DNA of 64,000 nucleotides from BPIH01 sp042408535 (lineage in GTDB: Bacteria; Chloroflexota; Limnocylindria; Limnocylindrales; CSP1-4), in NCBI GenBank assembly GCA_042408535.1, contig JBHORA010000076.1:1-64000 (forward strand). Direction: 5' to 3'. This document shows, one piece after another, positions 43,072 through 52,149 of the stretch (positions are counted from its first letter, which is position 1; the number at the start of each line of letters is the position of its first letter). The notes under the pieces are model-generated. The model did no database searches, was not told where the DNA came from, and saw only the letters and a list, made by a program, of their open reading frames with translations. The translations under genes were made by a program, and so were the position numbers.

Positions 43072-43347
43072 GCCGCGGTGCTCACCGACAACCCGCGTCA
43101 GGGCGTCGAGCCAGCCGGGATCGAGGGCGCCGAGGGGGAGGTGGGCGACGACGCGATCGGGGTCGTCGAGGCCGGCCCGGTCGCCGACGGCGACGGCGAG
43201 GAGAATCTCGCGAATCTCGCCGGCGACGAGGTCGAGGTTCGACCCGCCAGCCTCGTCGCCCGTCGCCTCGAGCGAGTCGGTGGACCGGCCTCGGGCTCCG
43301 GCACGGCTCCTGCGATGGCTCGTCCCTCGGCCGTTGGCGCCGGGCCG

Positions 43348-44232
43348 CTAGTCCCGAACGCCCGCTGCCAGGAGAAGGGCCGGGATCTCGCTCGGCGAGC
43401 CAGCGACGAGGAAGCCGGCCGCCTCGAGGGCGGCGATCTTCGAGGCTGCGGTCCCCCGGCCACCGGAGATGATCGCCCCGGCATGCCCCATCCGGCGACC
43501 CTCGGGCGCCGTCCGACCGGCGACGAAAGCGACCTTCGGTCGGTCGGCGAGGTGGTCGGCTGCCCAGGCCGCTGCTTCCTCCTCGGCGGAACCGCCGATC
43601 TCGCCGATGAGGACGATGGCCTCGGTCTCCGGATCGGCGGCGAAAAGGCGGAGGATGTCGACGAAGGTCGAGCCGACGATCGGGTCGCCACCGATGCCGA
43701 CACAGGTGCTCTGGCCGATCCCGGCGTCGGTCATGGCTTGGACGGCCTCGTAGGTGAGGGTCCCCGAGCGGGAGACGACGCCGACCCGGCCGGGGCGGTG
43801 GATGGCGCCCGGGATGATGCCGACCTTCGCCTGGCCGGGCGAGGTGGCCCCCGGGCAGTTGGGGCCGATGAGGCGGGCGCCGGCGGCCTCGACGGCGGCG
43901 ACGACAGGGATCATGTCGAGGGCTGGGATGCCTTCGGTGATGCAGAACACCGTCCCGATCCCGGCAGCGACCGCCTCGAGGATGGCATCCGGCGCCGCCG
44001 GGGCAGGGACGAAGATGCAGGACGTGTTGGCGCCCGTCGCCTCGACGGCCTCGGCGACGCTATCGAAGACGGGGACCCGGCCATCGACGGCCCGCTGGCC
44101 GCCCTTGCCGGGCGTGACGCCGGCGACGAGGGGGGTCCCGTAGTCGAGCATCGCCCGAGCGTGGAACTCGCCCTCGCGGCCGGTGATGCCCTGGACGACG
44201 AGGCGGGTCGAGCGCCCGACGAGGATGCTCAT
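43348..44232 (-). CDS. sucD: Succinyl-CoA synthetase alpha subunit (SucD)
   Basis: 294 aa. CoA-binding Rossmann part TRLVVQGITGREGEFHARAMLDYGTPLVAGVTPGKGG, GPNCPGATSPGQAKVGIIPG, and the phospho-His loop RRMGHAGAIISGGRGTAASK. Together with SucC it makes ATP or GTP from succinyl-CoA. ATGA overlap with sucC. The TAG stop is followed in frame by the coding-like stretch noted for the next gene. Confidence 0.96.
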   Translation of the reverse strand: MSILVGRSTRLVVQGITGREGEFHARAMLDYGTPLVAGVTPGKGGQRAVDGRVPVFDSVAEAVEATGANTSCIFVPAPAAPDAILEAVAAGIGTVFCITEGIPALDMIPVVAAVEAAGARLIGPNCPGATSPGQAKVGIIPGAIHRPGRVGVVSRSGTLTYEAVQAMTDAGIGQSTCVGIGGDPIVGSTFVDILRLFAADPETEAIVLIGEIGGSAEEEAAAWAADHLADRPKVAFVAGRTAPEGRRMGHAGAIISGGRGTAASKIAALEAAGFLVAGSPSEIPALLLAAGVRD

Positions 44233-45455
44233 CGGCTCGTCTCCGAAGGCTCGCCCGTCGCCAGCGGTGCCCCCGGCGCGGCGGCGGCAACGGCTTTGGC
44301 GGCGGCAACGGCTTTGGCGGCCGCCTCGTCGAGGCTCGTCGCCGTCTCGATCTCCGCCGCTTCCAGGATCCGCCGGGCTTCGTCGGCGTTCGTGCCGACG
44401 ATCCGGACGACCATCGGGACGCTGCGCGCCTGGGCAGCCCGGGCCTCGAGGAGTCCACGAGCGACCTCGTCGCCGCGGGTGATGCCGCCGAAGATGTTGA
44501 CGAGGATCGCCCGGACGTTCGGGTCGGCGAGGATGAGCCGCATCGCCGCTGCGACCCGGTCGGCCCGCGCTCCACCGCCGATGTCGAGGAAGTTCGCCGG
44601 CTCGCCGCCGGCTCGTTTCACGAGGTCCATCGTCGTCATCGCCAAGCCGGCCCCGTTCACCATGCAGCCGATCGTCCCGTCGAGGCGGATGTAGCTGATG
44701 TCGTGCCGTCGGGCCTCCAGATCGACCGGATCCTCCTCGTCGAGGTCGCGCATCGCCTCGAGCTCGGGGTGACGAGGGAGAGCCGAGTCGTCGAGGGTGA
44801 CCTTCGCGTCGAGACAGACGAGGCGCTCGGTCGGCGCGCCGTCGGAGCCGGTCTCGCGAACGAGGGCGAGGGGGTTCACCTCGACGAGGTCGGCATCGTT
44901 CGCCCGCATCGTGACGACGAGCCCCTTGGCGATGGCCGTGGCCTCTCGGAGATGGGCGCCGAGGCCGAGGGCGAAGGCGATCCGGCGAGCCTGCCAGTCG
45001 AGGAGCCCGAGGTACGGGTCGGCGTGGATGCGGACGATGGCAGCTGGGTTCCGGGCAGCGACCTCCTCGATCTCGATGCCGCCCTCGGCCGAGCCCATGA
45101 CGAGAATCCGGCGGGCCGACCGATCGACGAGGGCGGCCAGGTAGTACTCGGCGACGATGTCCGCCGCCGGCGAGACGAGGACCTTCCGGACGGGGATCCC
45201 TTTGATCGTCAGGCCGAAGATGGTCCGGGCGACCGCTTCTGCCTCGTCGGGGTTCGCCGCCAGCCGAACGCCGCCGGCCTTGCCCCGCCCGCCGACGAGG
45301 ACCTGGGCCTTGACGACGACCCGCTCGGCGCCCGAGGCAAAGAAGCGCTCGGCGACGATCCGGGCCGCCGCCGGATCCCTGGCGACCTGCCAGGGTGGGA
45401 CCGGCAACCCCTGGGCGGCAAGGAGCGACTTGGCATCGGCTTCTTGGATCTTCAC
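44229..45455 (-). CDS. sucC: Succinyl-CoA synthetase beta subunit (SucC)
   Basis: 408 aa. ATP-grasp N-terminal part with KIQEADAKSLLAAQGLPVP, VVKAQVLVGGRGKAGGVRLA and EVNPLALV, then the C-terminal ligase domain with ISYIRLDGTIGCMVNGAGLAMTTMDLVKRAGGEPANFLDIGGGA and NIFGGITRGDEVARG. Slightly longer than average owing to an Ala/Lys-rich tail (AAKAVAAAKAVAAA). GGGAGG precedes GTG 45455, which sets the start within a longer open frame. Confidence 0.96.
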   Translation of the reverse strand: MKIQEADAKSLLAAQGLPVPPWQVARDPAAARIVAERFFASGAERVVVKAQVLVGGRGKAGGVRLAANPDEAEAVARTIFGLTIKGIPVRKVLVSPAADIVAEYYLAALVDRSARRILVMGSAEGGIEIEEVAARNPAAIVRIHADPYLGLLDWQARRIAFALGLGAHLREATAIAKGLVVTMRANDADLVEVNPLALVRETGSDGAPTERLVCLDAKVTLDDSALPRHPELEAMRDLDEEDPVDLEARRHDISYIRLDGTIGCMVNGAGLAMTTMDLVKRAGGEPANFLDIGGGARADRVAAAMRLILADPNVRAILVNIFGGITRGDEVARGLLEARAAQARSVPMVVRIVGTNADEARRILEAAEIETATSLDEAAAKAVAAAKAVAAAAPGAPLATGEPSETSR

Positions 45456-45963
45456 GAAGGTCGAACCTCCCGTTCCTGGCGGCCCTCCGGGAGGGCTGGG
45501 GCGATCGGGTGCATCTCGTCGAGGCCGGCCCGACGACGGGACCGCAGCGGGCTGACGAGACGAGCGTCGGGCGTCGGGTCGGCCAGAGCGATGGCTCCGT
45601 CCCTCGATGGTACCGGAGCCGAGGCGACGCCGGCGACCCCTCCCGCCTCGGGGCGGTCCGGTCCCGGGGTCGGTCTCGGAGAGGCTCGTCCGCCGGGCCC
45701 CCGAGCTCCCTGGCGAGGGCATAGAATGCGGACTGTCCCACTCGCCCCGTCGCCGCTGCGGGTCGCCGGGCCACCGGCCGTGCCCCTCGGCGGTTGGGCG
45801 AGGATCCGGGTCAACCAGGCCCGGCGGTGAGGCCGTCGGCCGCCTGCCCGGACGTCGTTCGAACGAGGCCGGAGGCCGGGCCCCGACGCGCCGACCACCC
45901 GGTCCGCCAGATAGGCTCCGCCGCCCGACACCTCGGGCCGATACAAGCGGGCAAGGAGGGTCG
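45456..45963. promoter_or_regulatory. Divergent sucC / sdhC control region
   Basis: 508 bp between sucCD (minus) and sdhCDAB (plus). -10-like boxes on the plus strand: TAGAAT at 45722-45727 and TAGGCT at 45912-45917, the latter about 46 bp before sdhC. Neither has a good -35 match. No RNA gene or repeat seen. Confidence 0.45.
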
Positions 45964-46326
45964 ATGCTGTTCCGGTATCGGGGGAGCGAAGGGATGCTCG
46001 CCTGGGCGTTCCACCGGATCTCCGGGGTCGCCATCTGGCTCTTCGTCGTCCTCCACGTCGTCGACATCTACCTCGTCGGCGGCGACCCAAAGGCGTACGA
46101 CGAGCTCCTCGCCATCTACGCCAGCCCAGCCGGTCGGGTCGGTGAGGTCCTCCTCGGCGGCGCCCTCCTCTACCACGCCCTCAACGGGCTCCGGATCATT
46201 CTCATGGACTTCTGGCCGGCCCTGACCCGCTACCACCGTCAGCTCTGGTACGCGTCCTGGATCGTCTTCGCCGCCGTCGGTCTGCCGGGGGCGTACATCA
46301 TCCTCCGGCCGATCTTCGGTCAGTGA
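45964..46326 (+). CDS. sdhC: Succinate dehydrogenase cytochrome b subunit (SdhC)
   Basis: 120 aa, three TM segments. GMLAWAFHRISGVAIWLFVVLHVVDIYLVG carries the HRxSG signature, and GGALLYHALNGLRIILMDFWP holds the second His-bearing helix; both His are candidate heme b ligands. It anchors SdhAB and passes electrons to quinone. AAGGAGGG precedes the ATG well, so the long upstream frame is not used. Confidence 0.93.
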   Translation: MLFRYRGSEGMLAWAFHRISGVAIWLFVVLHVVDIYLVGGDPKAYDELLAIYASPAGRVGEVLLGGALLYHALNGLRIILMDFWPALTRYHRQLWYASWIVFAAVGLPGAYIILRPIFGQ

Positions 46327-46336
46327 GGTCGCGACG

Positions 46337-46729
46337 ATGACGCTTTGGACCCGATCCGGCCGGCCCCGCCCCCAGAGCGGCGGCTTCGAGCTCGCCGTCT
46401 GGTACCTCATGCGCCTCTCGGGGCTCGCCCTCTTCGTCCTCGCCCTCGCCCACTTTGCCATCCTCCACTTCATCTTCGATCCCGCCGAGCAGACGAGCGA
46501 GTTCATCATCAACGAGCGCTGGAGCAGCCTCTTCTGGCGGGCCTTCGACTGGCTTCTCCTCCAGATGGTCCTCTTCCACAGTTTCATGGGTGTCCGGACG
46601 GTCGTCCTCGATTACGCCCAACGCGGCTTGCGGACCGTGCTCGTGACCGGGCTCTACCTGCTCGCGGCGATCCTCTTCGTCCTCGGCACGATCGTCGTCA
46701 TGACCCTCCCCCTGCCGGGCACGCGCTGA
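46337..46729 (+). CDS. sdhD: Succinate dehydrogenase membrane anchor subunit (SdhD)
   Basis: 130 aa with three TM helices: LMRLSGLALFVLALAHFAILHFIF, DWLLLQMVLFHSFMGVRTVVLDY and VTGLYLLAAILFVLGTIVVM. His residues in helices 1 and 2 are candidate heme or quinone-site residues. Placed 10 bp after sdhC and 10 bp before sdhA. Confidence 0.9.
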   Translation: MTLWTRSGRPRPQSGGFELAVWYLMRLSGLALFVLALAHFAILHFIFDPAEQTSEFIINERWSSLFWRAFDWLLLQMVLFHSFMGVRTVVLDYAQRGLRTVLVTGLYLLAAILFVLGTIVVMTLPLPGTR

Positions 46730-46739
46730 GGAGGCGACG

Positions 46740-48494
46740 GTGGAGATCCAGCACGATGCCCTCATCGTCGGCGCCGGCGGGGCCGGCCTCTGGGCGGCCC
46801 TCGAGCTCGCCCGGGCCGGGATCGATGCGGCCGTCCTGACGAAGCTCTATCCGACCCGCTCCCACACCGGGGCTGCCCAGGGTGGTGTCTGTGCCGCCCT
46901 CGGCAATCTCGAAGAGGACCACTGGGAGTGGCACATGTTCGACACCGTAAAGGGCGGCGACTACCTCGTCGACCAGGATGCGGCCGAGGTCCTCGCCCGA
47001 GAGGCGATCGAGACCGTCATCGAGCTCGAGCACATGGGCCTGCCCTTCAATCGGACCCCCGACGGCCGGATCGACCAGCGGCGCTTCGGCGGTCACACCC
47101 GGAACTTCGGCGAGGCGCCCGTCCGACGCTCCTGTTACGCCGCCGACCGGACCGGTCACATGATCCTCCAGACGCTCTACCAGCAGTGCATCAAGCACGG
47201 GGTCCGCTTCTACGACGAGTACCATGTCGTCGATCTCCTCTTCGAGGGCGGCGACGGAGGCGACGGAGGACGGGCGGCTGGCGTCGTCGCCTATCGGATC
47301 GCCGATGGCGAGCTCCACACCTTCCGCTCGAAGGCGGTCATGCTCGCTACCGGCGGCTTCGGCCGGATGTACCGAGTGACCTCGAATGCCTGGTCGTTGA
47401 CCGGCGACGGCGTCGCTCTCGTCTACCGGCACGGGATCCCGATCGAGGACATGGAGTTCTACCAGTTCCATCCGACCGGGATCTACAAGCTCGGCATCCT
47501 CCTCTCGGAAGCGGCCCGCGGCGAGGGTGGGATCCTCTTGAACGACGCCGGCGAGCGCTTCATGGAGCGGTACGCCCCGACGCTCAAAGACCTCGCGCCC
47601 CGCGACCTCGTCAGCCGGGCCATCTACCAGGAGATTCGGGCCGGGCGCGGGATCGGCGGGCGCGACTACGTCTACCTCGACGTCCGTCACCTCGGCCGGG
47701 CAGTCATCGAGGAGAAGCTGCCTGACATCACCGAGTTCGCCCGCATCTACCTCGGGGTCGAGCCGCTCAGCGAACCGGTTCCGATCCAGCCGACGGCTCA
47801 CTACGCCATGGGCGGGATCCCGACCGACCTCGACGCCCGTGTCGTTCGTGACGACCGGGGGACGATCGTCCCCGGTCTCTACGCCGCTGGCGAGTGCGCC
47901 TGCGTCTCGGTCCACGGGGCGAACCGGCTGGGGACGAATTCCCTTGTCGACCTCCTCGTCTTCGGTCGGCGGGCTGGCCGGCGGATGGCCCGCGACGTCC
48001 GTGGCTTCGATCTCCCCGACCTCCCCGGCGATGCGGCCGAGCCGGTTCGGGCCGAGCTCGCCGCCCTCCGCGACGGCCCACCGTCGGGGGCTGCCGAGTC
48101 GGCCCCGAGGCTCCGCCGGGAGCTCGCCGACGTCATGATGGACAACGTCGGCGTCTTCCGAGACGAAACGCTCCTGAGGGCGGCGGTGGCGAAGATCCGG
48201 GAGATCCGGGAGCGCTACCGCTGCGTTCGGGTGAGCGATCGCTCGAAGGTCTTCAACACCGAGCTCCTCGAGGCCCGCGAGCTCGGCTACCTCCTCGATT
48301 GCGCCCAAACGACGGCCGTCGCCGCCCTGACCCGAACCGAGAGTCGGGGCGCCCACTTCCGCGAGGACTACCCGGAGCGCGACGACGCCCGCTGGCTCGT
48401 CCATAGCCTCGCCTATCGGGGACCCGGGGGGCCGATCATGCGGACGAAGCCGGTGACGATCACCCGCTTCGAGCCGAAGCCGCGGACGTACTAG
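46740..48494 (+). CDS. sdhA: Succinate dehydrogenase flavoprotein subunit (SdhA)
   Basis: 584 aa. ALIVGAGGAGLWAALELARAG binds FAD; SHTGAAQGGVCAALGN carries the His for covalent FAD attachment; EFYQFHPTGIY, LLSEAARGEGGILLN and PTAHYAMGGIPTD form the dicarboxylate site; GANRLGTNSLVDLLVFGRRAG is the conserved C-terminal FAD part. Start GTG 46740 after GAGGCGAC. Oxidises succinate to fumarate; fumarate reductase activity with menaquinol cannot be excluded. Confidence 0.97.
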   Translation: MEIQHDALIVGAGGAGLWAALELARAGIDAAVLTKLYPTRSHTGAAQGGVCAALGNLEEDHWEWHMFDTVKGGDYLVDQDAAEVLAREAIETVIELEHMGLPFNRTPDGRIDQRRFGGHTRNFGEAPVRRSCYAADRTGHMILQTLYQQCIKHGVRFYDEYHVVDLLFEGGDGGDGGRAAGVVAYRIADGELHTFRSKAVMLATGGFGRMYRVTSNAWSLTGDGVALVYRHGIPIEDMEFYQFHPTGIYKLGILLSEAARGEGGILLNDAGERFMERYAPTLKDLAPRDLVSRAIYQEIRAGRGIGGRDYVYLDVRHLGRAVIEEKLPDITEFARIYLGVEPLSEPVPIQPTAHYAMGGIPTDLDARVVRDDRGTIVPGLYAAGECACVSVHGANRLGTNSLVDLLVFGRRAGRRMARDVRGFDLPDLPGDAAEPVRAELAALRDGPPSGAAESAPRLRRELADVMMDNVGVFRDETLLRAAVAKIREIRERYRCVRVSDRSKVFNTELLEARELGYLLDCAQTTAVAALTRTESRGAHFREDYPERDDARWLVHSLAYRGPGGPIMRTKPVTITRFEPKPRTY

Positions 48495-48515
48495 CCCCGA
48501 GGGAGCGAACGAGCG

Positions 48516-49217
48516 ATGCAGGTCGACCTCCGAATCCTTCGCTATGACCCCGAGCGGGACAGCCGGCCGCACTGGGAGCGCTACAGCGTCGAGGCCGAAC
48601 CGACAGACCGGGTCCTCGACCTCCTCCACAAGGTGAAGTACGAGCAGGACGGAAGCCTCACCTTCCGACGGTCCTGCGCCCACGGCATCTGCGGCTCCGA
48701 TGCCATGCTCATCAACGGCCGGAACCGGCTTGCCTGCAAGATCCGTCTCGACCAGCTCGGCCGGGGCCCCGTGAGCGTCGCCCCGCTGCCCGGTCTGCCG
48801 GTCGTCAAGGACCTTGTCGTCGACATGGAGGGCTTCTTCGCCAAGTACCGACGGGTCATGCCCTTCCTCGTCGCCGAGGGCCCGGCCCCCGAGCGGGAGC
48901 GTCGCCAGTCGCCGGCGGAGCGAGCTCGCTACGACGACACGACGAAGTGCATCCTTTGTGCCGCCTGTACCTCCTCCTGCCCGTCCTTCTGGGCCCAGCC
49001 GCGGTACATTGGACCGGCGGCGATCGTGAATGCCCACCGGTTCATCTTCGACTCCCGGGACGAGGCCGCCGACGAGCGGCTCGAAATCCTCGCCGAGCGG
49101 GACGGGGTCTGGCACTGCCGGACGATCTTCAACTGCGTCGACGCCTGTCCGCGGGGGATCAAGATCACCCAAGCGATCCTCGAGGTGAGCGGGGCGATCG
49201 TCGAGCGGCGGACGTGA
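48516..49217 (+). CDS. sdhB: Succinate dehydrogenase iron-sulfur subunit (SdhB)
   Basis: 233 aa. [2Fe-2S] motif CAHGICGSDAMLINGRNRLAC has Asp in place of the third Cys, as in E. coli SdhB. The C-terminal domain has CILCAACTSSCPSFW for [4Fe-4S] and CRTIFNCVDACPRGIKIT for [3Fe-4S], with the usual Cys sets. It carries electrons from FAD to the membrane subunits. Last gene of sdhCDAB. Confidence 0.97.
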   Translation: MQVDLRILRYDPERDSRPHWERYSVEAEPTDRVLDLLHKVKYEQDGSLTFRRSCAHGICGSDAMLINGRNRLACKIRLDQLGRGPVSVAPLPGLPVVKDLVVDMEGFFAKYRRVMPFLVAEGPAPERERRQSPAERARYDDTTKCILCAACTSSCPSFWAQPRYIGPAAIVNAHRFIFDSRDEAADERLEILAERDGVWHCRTIFNCVDACPRGIKITQAILEVSGAIVERRT

Positions 49218-49329
49218 CGGCCGCCGGCTCGACCGCCCGTCCACCGGGGAGCGCTGACCGGGTTGAAGCGCGGCGATCCGTTCGGATGGCCGCAGGACCG
49301 AAGCCGCCCGCTGGAACGCGGCGCCCAGG

Positions 49330-49824
49330 ATGACGACCCCGGATGGTCGTCGGCTCCTCCTCCGGGCCGACGGCGCGGCTCGGGGCAACCCGGGACCCGC
49401 GGCCATCGGGGTCGTCCTCGTCGACGCGAGCGTTCCCGGGGCATTCTCGCCCGACGCCGAGCCCCTGGCGACGATCTCGGCAGCCCTCGGCCGAACGACG
49501 AACAACGTCGCCGAGTACACCGCCGTCATTCGCGGCCTCGAGCTCGCCCACGAGCTTGGGGCCCGGGAGGTCGAGCTCCTCCTCGATTCCCAGCTCGTCG
49601 TCGAGCAGCTCCTCGGCCGCTGGCGGGTCCGGGATCCGAAGCTCGTCCCGCTCTGGACGGCGGCCCGGCGGGCCCTCGCTGCCTTCGACCGCTGGTCCGC
49701 CCGTCACGTCCGGCGGGCCGAGAACCGCGCGGCCGACGCCCTCGCGAACGCTGCCCTCGACCGGATCGCTCGGGGTGGGCCGGCCTCCGTCGTCCGTCGG
49801 CCTGGGGGCGCGGGTGGGTCCTGA
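49330..49824 (+). CDS. RNase HI-like / reverse-transcriptase-like RNase H fold protein
   Basis: 164 aa. Catalytic residues are in place: Asp in LRADGAARGNPGPAAIGVVL, Glu in NNVAEYTAVIRGLELA, Asp in VELLLDSQLVVEQLLGRW, and Asp in NRAADALANAALD. This is the short RnhA-like type common in Gram-positive and Chloroflexota genomes, lacking the basic handle of E. coli RNase HI. It removes RNA from RNA-DNA hybrids. The stop codon overlaps the -35 box of rnpB. Confidence 0.88.
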   Translation: MTTPDGRRLLLRADGAARGNPGPAAIGVVLVDASVPGAFSPDAEPLATISAALGRTTNNVAEYTAVIRGLELAHELGAREVELLLDSQLVVEQLLGRWRVRDPKLVPLWTAARRALAAFDRWSARHVRRAENRAADALANAALDRIARGGPASVVRRPGGAGGS

Positions 49825-49849
49825 CCTGGAAGAGGCCGCGGGGTAGAAT
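49821..49849 (+). promoter_or_regulatory. rnpB promoter
   Basis: CTGACC (49821-49826), 17-bp spacer, TAGAAT (49844-49849), ending 7 bp before the predicted 5' end of the RNase P RNA. Confidence 0.7.
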
Positions 49850-49856
49850 CGCGAGC

Positions 49857-50212
49857 GCCAGCGAGGCGATCGGACGGTCGCGCGCTCGCTCCCTGAAAAG
49901 GGGCGGAGCGTGAGGAAAGTCCGAGCTCCCCAGCGCAGGGTGGCGGGTAACGCCCGTCCGCCGTGAGGCGAGGACGAGTGCCACAGTGACGATGCCGGCC
50001 TCTCGGCCGGAGTGAAACGCGGCAAACTCCACCCGGAGCAAGGCCAAGTAGGAGGGCGCAACCCGGTGCCCCAGCACCGGGGGACGAGGTCGCGCTGCCC
50101 AGCCCTCGGGTCGGCCGCTCGAGCCGTCGGGTAACCGGCGGCCTAGATGGATGACCGTCGCCGCACCGTGGGGTGCGGTACAGAACTCGGCTTACAGATC
50201 GCGCTCGCTGGC
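49857..50212 (+). ncRNA. rnpB: RNase P RNA (type A)
   Basis: About 356 nt. The 5' strand of P1 (GCCAGCGAGGCGATC) pairs with the 3' end (GATCGCGCTCGCTGGC) with one bulge. Inside are the conserved GTGAGGAAAGTCCGAGCTCC block (P3/P4 side), AGTGAAACGCGGCAAACTCC, GAGCAAGGCCAA, and the near-3' hallmark GGTACAGAACTCGGCTTACAG. A run of five T follows the 3' end and is likely the terminator. With the protein RnpA it removes 5' leaders from pre-tRNA. The end points come from P1 pairing. Confidence 0.95.
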
Positions 50213-50314
50213 GTTTTTCGCGCCGCGCATCCTCGTGCGGGGCGACGCCACTCGGTCCTTCGTCCGTCGGTCAGGCTTCGTCCGGGCGCCCGTCAGGCTT
50301 CGCCCGGCTTTCCG

Positions 50315-50557
50315 TCAGTCTTCGTCGGGGCGGAAGATGTGGGCGGCTGTGCAGGCATTGCAGATCGGCGTCGCTGAATCGAGGTTGCCGAGGGGGAGCG
50401 GCCGGCGTCGGTCCGGATAGAGGCACTCGACGACATAGAGGCCCTCCCCGGCGCGCCCGAGGTTGCTCATCCGCCGGAACGTGCAGCGGCGGATTCGCTG
50501 GGGTGCCAGGGTCTGCGGTTTGGCGTCGGGAGAGGCGACGGGAAGGGGGAGGGCCAC
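50315..50557 (-). CDS. Small Cys-containing (zinc-ribbon-like) hypothetical protein
   Basis: 80 aa. The C-terminal 57 residues look like a compact domain: RRCTFRRMSNLGRAGEGLYVVECLYPDRR...ICNACTAAHIF, with four Cys (C, C, CxxC) able to bind zinc. The N-terminal 20 residues are low complexity, so the GTG at 50557 is only one possible start. Not recognised as a named family; kept because of the Cys pattern and clean coding character. It is convergent with rnpB. Confidence 0.55.
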   Translation of the reverse strand: MALPLPVASPDAKPQTLAPQRIRRCTFRRMSNLGRAGEGLYVVECLYPDRRRPLPLGNLDSATPICNACTAAHIFRPDED

Positions 50558-50835
50558 GATTGAGCCTCGGGGGTTTCGAGGGCGACGGATGGCGAGCGGG
50601 TGATCGTCGAGGCGAGCCTAGCACTTCGGTCTCGCACCGAGCAAGGCGAGAAAGGTCGTTCGATCTCGCCGAAGGTACTACCTCCGGACCCTCTCTCGCT
50701 CCCGACGTCGCCCCGGTGGGCGGAGGCGAGGGCCCGAGCCGGCTAGACTGGCGGGGCGATGCCGAGCCCGGTTGAACGTTCCGCCCGCAGCCAGCGACGG
50801 GGCAGCGGAGCAGGCTGCCCGATCCACGGCGACGG

Positions 50836-51870
50836 ATGAGCGGCAGCAGCCCGCCGTTCGACCCTCCGGCCGGTGGCGACGGGATCGCTCCCGACACGCA
50901 TCCGGCCTGTCCGTTCCTGTCACCGGGCGGTCTCCAGGAGGCGGCAGCCCGAGCTGATCTGTGCCTCGCCGGTGATCGCCAGCTTGCCCTCAGCCCCCTC
51001 CAGGTGGCCCTCGTCTGTCGGGGCGAACTCCAGGGCGACTGCCCTCGCTTCCTCGGCGCCGTGCGACGCGGGCGGCGAGCCCCGATGCCACCGGCGTCGG
51101 CGACGAGCGGCACGCCGGCGACGGCGAGGGGAGCGGCTTCGGAAGCGGTGGCTGAGGGTCCAGCAACGCCTGCGTCCGCCGCCACGACCAGCTCGCCCCT
51201 GCCCTCGAGGGAGGTGGGCGCGGAGGGGGAGAGCGCGGCCGAGACCGAGGTGAAGGCAGCGAGGGTCGAAACGGCGAGGGCCCGCGAGCCGAGGGCCCGG
51301 GCAGCGAAGCTCCGGGCAGCGAAGCTCACGGCGGCAAAGCTCCGGGCAGCGAACGATCTCGTCGTCGGCTTCGGGTCGACCCTGGCCGAGCTACCGCGAG
51401 CCCGCGTCCTTGCCCTGGCTGTCCTCCTCGTCGCCGTCCTCCTCGCCGCCGTTGGGTCCCTTCGGCCGGGAGGGTTGACGATCGCTCGTCTCGGCCTCTC
51501 GCCGACAGCGACGAAGATCCCCGAGGCGACGCCCGCACCGAGCGAGCCGCCGGCGCCCTCGCCGTCGCCTTCGGTCGGAGTGAGTCCCTCGTCGAGTCCG
51601 ATCCCGTCGCCATCCCCGTCGCCCTCGCTTTCGCCGTCGCCTTCGGCTTCGGTCGCGCCGAGCCCGACGAGCGATCGGTACGCCCTCCTCGAGCCCTGCC
51701 CGGACCGGCCGGACTGCTATGTCTACACGGTCCGACAGGGCGACAGCCTCTGGGGCATCAGCCGCTACTTCGGTGTCCCCTTGGCGACCATCGACGAGCT
51801 CAACCCCTGGGTCCGGACGACGGGACTCCGGGCCGGCCAGAAGCTCGTCCTGCCCCCTCCGACCCGCTAG
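50836..51870 (+). CDS. LysM-domain single-pass membrane protein
   Basis: 344 aa. The N-terminal cytoplasmic part has four Cys in CPFL...LCLAG...VCRGELQGDCPRFL, possibly a metal site. An Ala/Arg/Lys-rich region with KLRAAKLTAAKLRAA repeats follows, one TM helix at about 192-210 (ARVLALAVLLVAVLLAAVGSL), a long Ser/Pro linker and a C-terminal LysM domain (YVYTVRQGDSLWGISRYFGVPLATIDELNPWV...LRAGQKLVLP). LysM binds peptidoglycan, so the C-terminus lies outside the membrane. Its place just before the dcw cluster fits a wall role; the enzyme or partner is unknown. Confidence 0.85.
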   Translation: MSGSSPPFDPPAGGDGIAPDTHPACPFLSPGGLQEAAARADLCLAGDRQLALSPLQVALVCRGELQGDCPRFLGAVRRGRRAPMPPASATSGTPATARGAASEAVAEGPATPASAATTSSPLPSREVGAEGESAAETEVKAARVETARAREPRARAAKLRAAKLTAAKLRAANDLVVGFGSTLAELPRARVLALAVLLVAVLLAAVGSLRPGGLTIARLGLSPTATKIPEATPAPSEPPAPSPSPSVGVSPSSSPIPSPSPSPSLSPSPSASVAPSPTSDRYALLEPCPDRPDCYVYTVRQGDSLWGISRYFGVPLATIDELNPWVRTTGLRAGQKLVLPPPTR

Positions 51871-52115
51871 TCGACGTCCCCACCGGCTTCGGGGCACGAA
51901 GGGCTGCCCTGATCGGGCCGGCCAGGCTCCTCGGCGCCGCCGGCGGGCTCCTCGGCGCCGCCGCCAGGCCTGCGGTCGGGCTCCCCGCGGCAGCGCCCCT
52001 GCTCCTCTGCCGTCCTTCGGCGACCGACAGGGCCACGGCAGCCGCGCTTCCTCTCGGACGGCATCGTGGTCCGCCCGACGCTCCGCGGACGAGCGTCGAT
52101 CGCGCGATTTCGGGG

Positions 52116-52143
52116 TTGACGGGGCGCCCCGACGGGCTAGAAT
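52116..52143 (+). promoter_or_regulatory. Promoter of the dcw (mraZ) cluster
   Basis: TTGACG (52116-52121), 16-bp spacer, TAGAAT (52138-52143). This is the best sigma-70-type match in the window. The predicted transcription start falls at the first MraZ box. Confidence 0.75.
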
Positions 52144-52149
52144 GCAGCG

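Noticed and set aside
42442..44694. A 750-aa plus-strand protein
   Set aside because: Antisense shadow of sucD and sucC; no domain recognised.
48690..48730. Defective [2Fe-2S] site in SdhB (Asp for Cys)
   Set aside because: The same Asp occurs in E. coli SdhB, so it is normal.
46698..49529. A 943-aa minus-strand protein
   Set aside because: It is the antisense shadow of sdhA/sdhB/RNase H, with Asp/Glu/Arg/Val-rich composition typical of reverse frames in GC-rich genes.
51867..52064. Small minus-strand ORF with EEPAGG repeats before the dcw promoter
   Set aside because: Made of a GC-rich direct repeat, no ribosome site, no family.
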